This document shows, in pieces, positions 63,601 through 64,000 of a DNA stretch of 64,000 bases. The DNA is taken from assembly GCA_977006965.1 (NCBI GenBank), contig OZ345362.1, forward strand, positions 558,001-622,000, read 5' to 3'. Origin of the DNA: Phymatolithon calcareum. Taxonomy: Eukaryota > Rhodophyta > Florideophyceae > Hapalidiales. The notes under the pieces are model-generated. The model saw only the letters and a list, made by a program, of their open reading frames with translations, did no database searches and was not told where the DNA came from. Each line of letters begins with the position of its first letter. The first letter of the stretch is position 1. A program made the translations under genes and the position numbers.

Positions 63601-64000
63601 AAGGCATGTGCCTTTGACAAAAGGAAAGCCGAATTTGCATAGGCGCGAAGTAGGTTTCCGGTTTTGATGCTAGCACAATTAGCAGATCTATGGTACGCCA
63701 AAACAGTTGCGATTGCATGCGCATCGTCTTACAATGAACAGCCTATTGTTTGCACAATGCAGTAACAGTTGTAAGATAGCTTTAGCGCTTTTTCTTATAG
63801 AGCGCAAGAACATCTACGCTATGTCGCGCTGGGGCGAGAGCTCTGGACTACAGTACAGAGAGGCTAGATAAAGTCTGCCAATGATGAAGCCCGCCTGAGA
63901 GAATACTATCAGGCTTCGTGTTGCACCTATGTCATCGCGTGAACTCCGGAAGACTCCAGCAACTTCAGAGCGTCATGAGATACTCAGATGCTGATAGTCT
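60687..64000. other. 3.3 kb without a recognised gene
   Basis: Several 70-200-codon frames exist on both strands (for example complement of 61981-62571), but they overlap antisense and carry no motif I know. There is an AT-rich patch with TATATTATTATA-like sequence at about 63360-63425. I see no RNA gene. Confidence 0.4.

Noticed and set aside
1-64000. tRNA, rRNA or CRISPR arrays
   Set aside because: I looked for T-loop GGTTCRANTCC motifs, conserved rRNA blocks and regularly spaced repeats and found none that hold up.

Overview
This is a stretch of nuclear DNA from a eukaryote. The protein-coding genes are uninterrupted single exons separated by kilobases of non-coding DNA, and the window is crowded with retroelements and DNA transposons. 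The one clear housekeeping gene is a type IA DNA topoisomerase I of the bacterial/cyanobacterial kind with an N-terminal presequence, as expected for a plastid-bearing alga. Intron-poor genes, LTR, DIRS and LINE retroelements and an organelle TopA together suggest a red alga, perhaps a florideophyte such as Chondrus. This is an inference; no rRNA or marker gene in the window fixes the species.

Layout. 0-1.6 kb: a GC-rich, cysteine-rich orphan ORF on the minus strand. 1.8-3.0 kb: a 5'-truncated LINE with a 13-bp target-site duplication. 3.6-20.5 kb: four plus-strand single-exon genes (start codons at 6019, 10147, 13937, 19491) for EF-hand proteins with long Pro/Gln/Tyr-rich N-terminal regions. 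The first two are each preceded by an inverted, decayed partial copy of themselves. A fifth intact member lies at 56.5 kb and a sixth, interrupted by one in-frame TGA, at 59.6 kb. 23.6-26.4 kb: topoisomerase I on the minus strand. 26.4-29.2 kb is non-coding with several near-perfect short palindromes, followed by a degenerate ~80-bp tandem repeat.

30-52 kb is a transposon graveyard. It holds a Tc1/mariner element with an internally deleted transposase (30.27-31.39 kb), possible decayed coding DNA of unknown origin (31.5-33.7 kb), a short LINE tail with a 13-bp target-site duplication, a second LINE-type reverse transcriptase remnant, and a decayed Ty3/gypsy-like element on the minus strand (35.5-45.2 kb). 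A 4.5-kb DIRS-like tyrosine-recombinase retroelement splits the integrase gene of that gypsy element (36.49-40.99 kb). A nearly complete LINE follows (45.3-50.0 kb), with an inverted relative tail-to-tail and an RNase H fragment of another LINE.

52-64 kb: a pyrimidine-rich stretch with a short tandem duplication, the second copy of a hAT-like MITE (327 bp; first copy at 18.05 kb, each with its own perfect 8-bp target duplication), the EF-hand gene at 56.5 kb, a Mutator-like remnant with a 10-bp target duplication, the interrupted EF-hand gene, and 3.3 kb with nothing I recognise. Functionally the window is a local array of calcium-binding EF-hand paralogues and one organelle DNA-maintenance enzyme in repeat-rich DNA.
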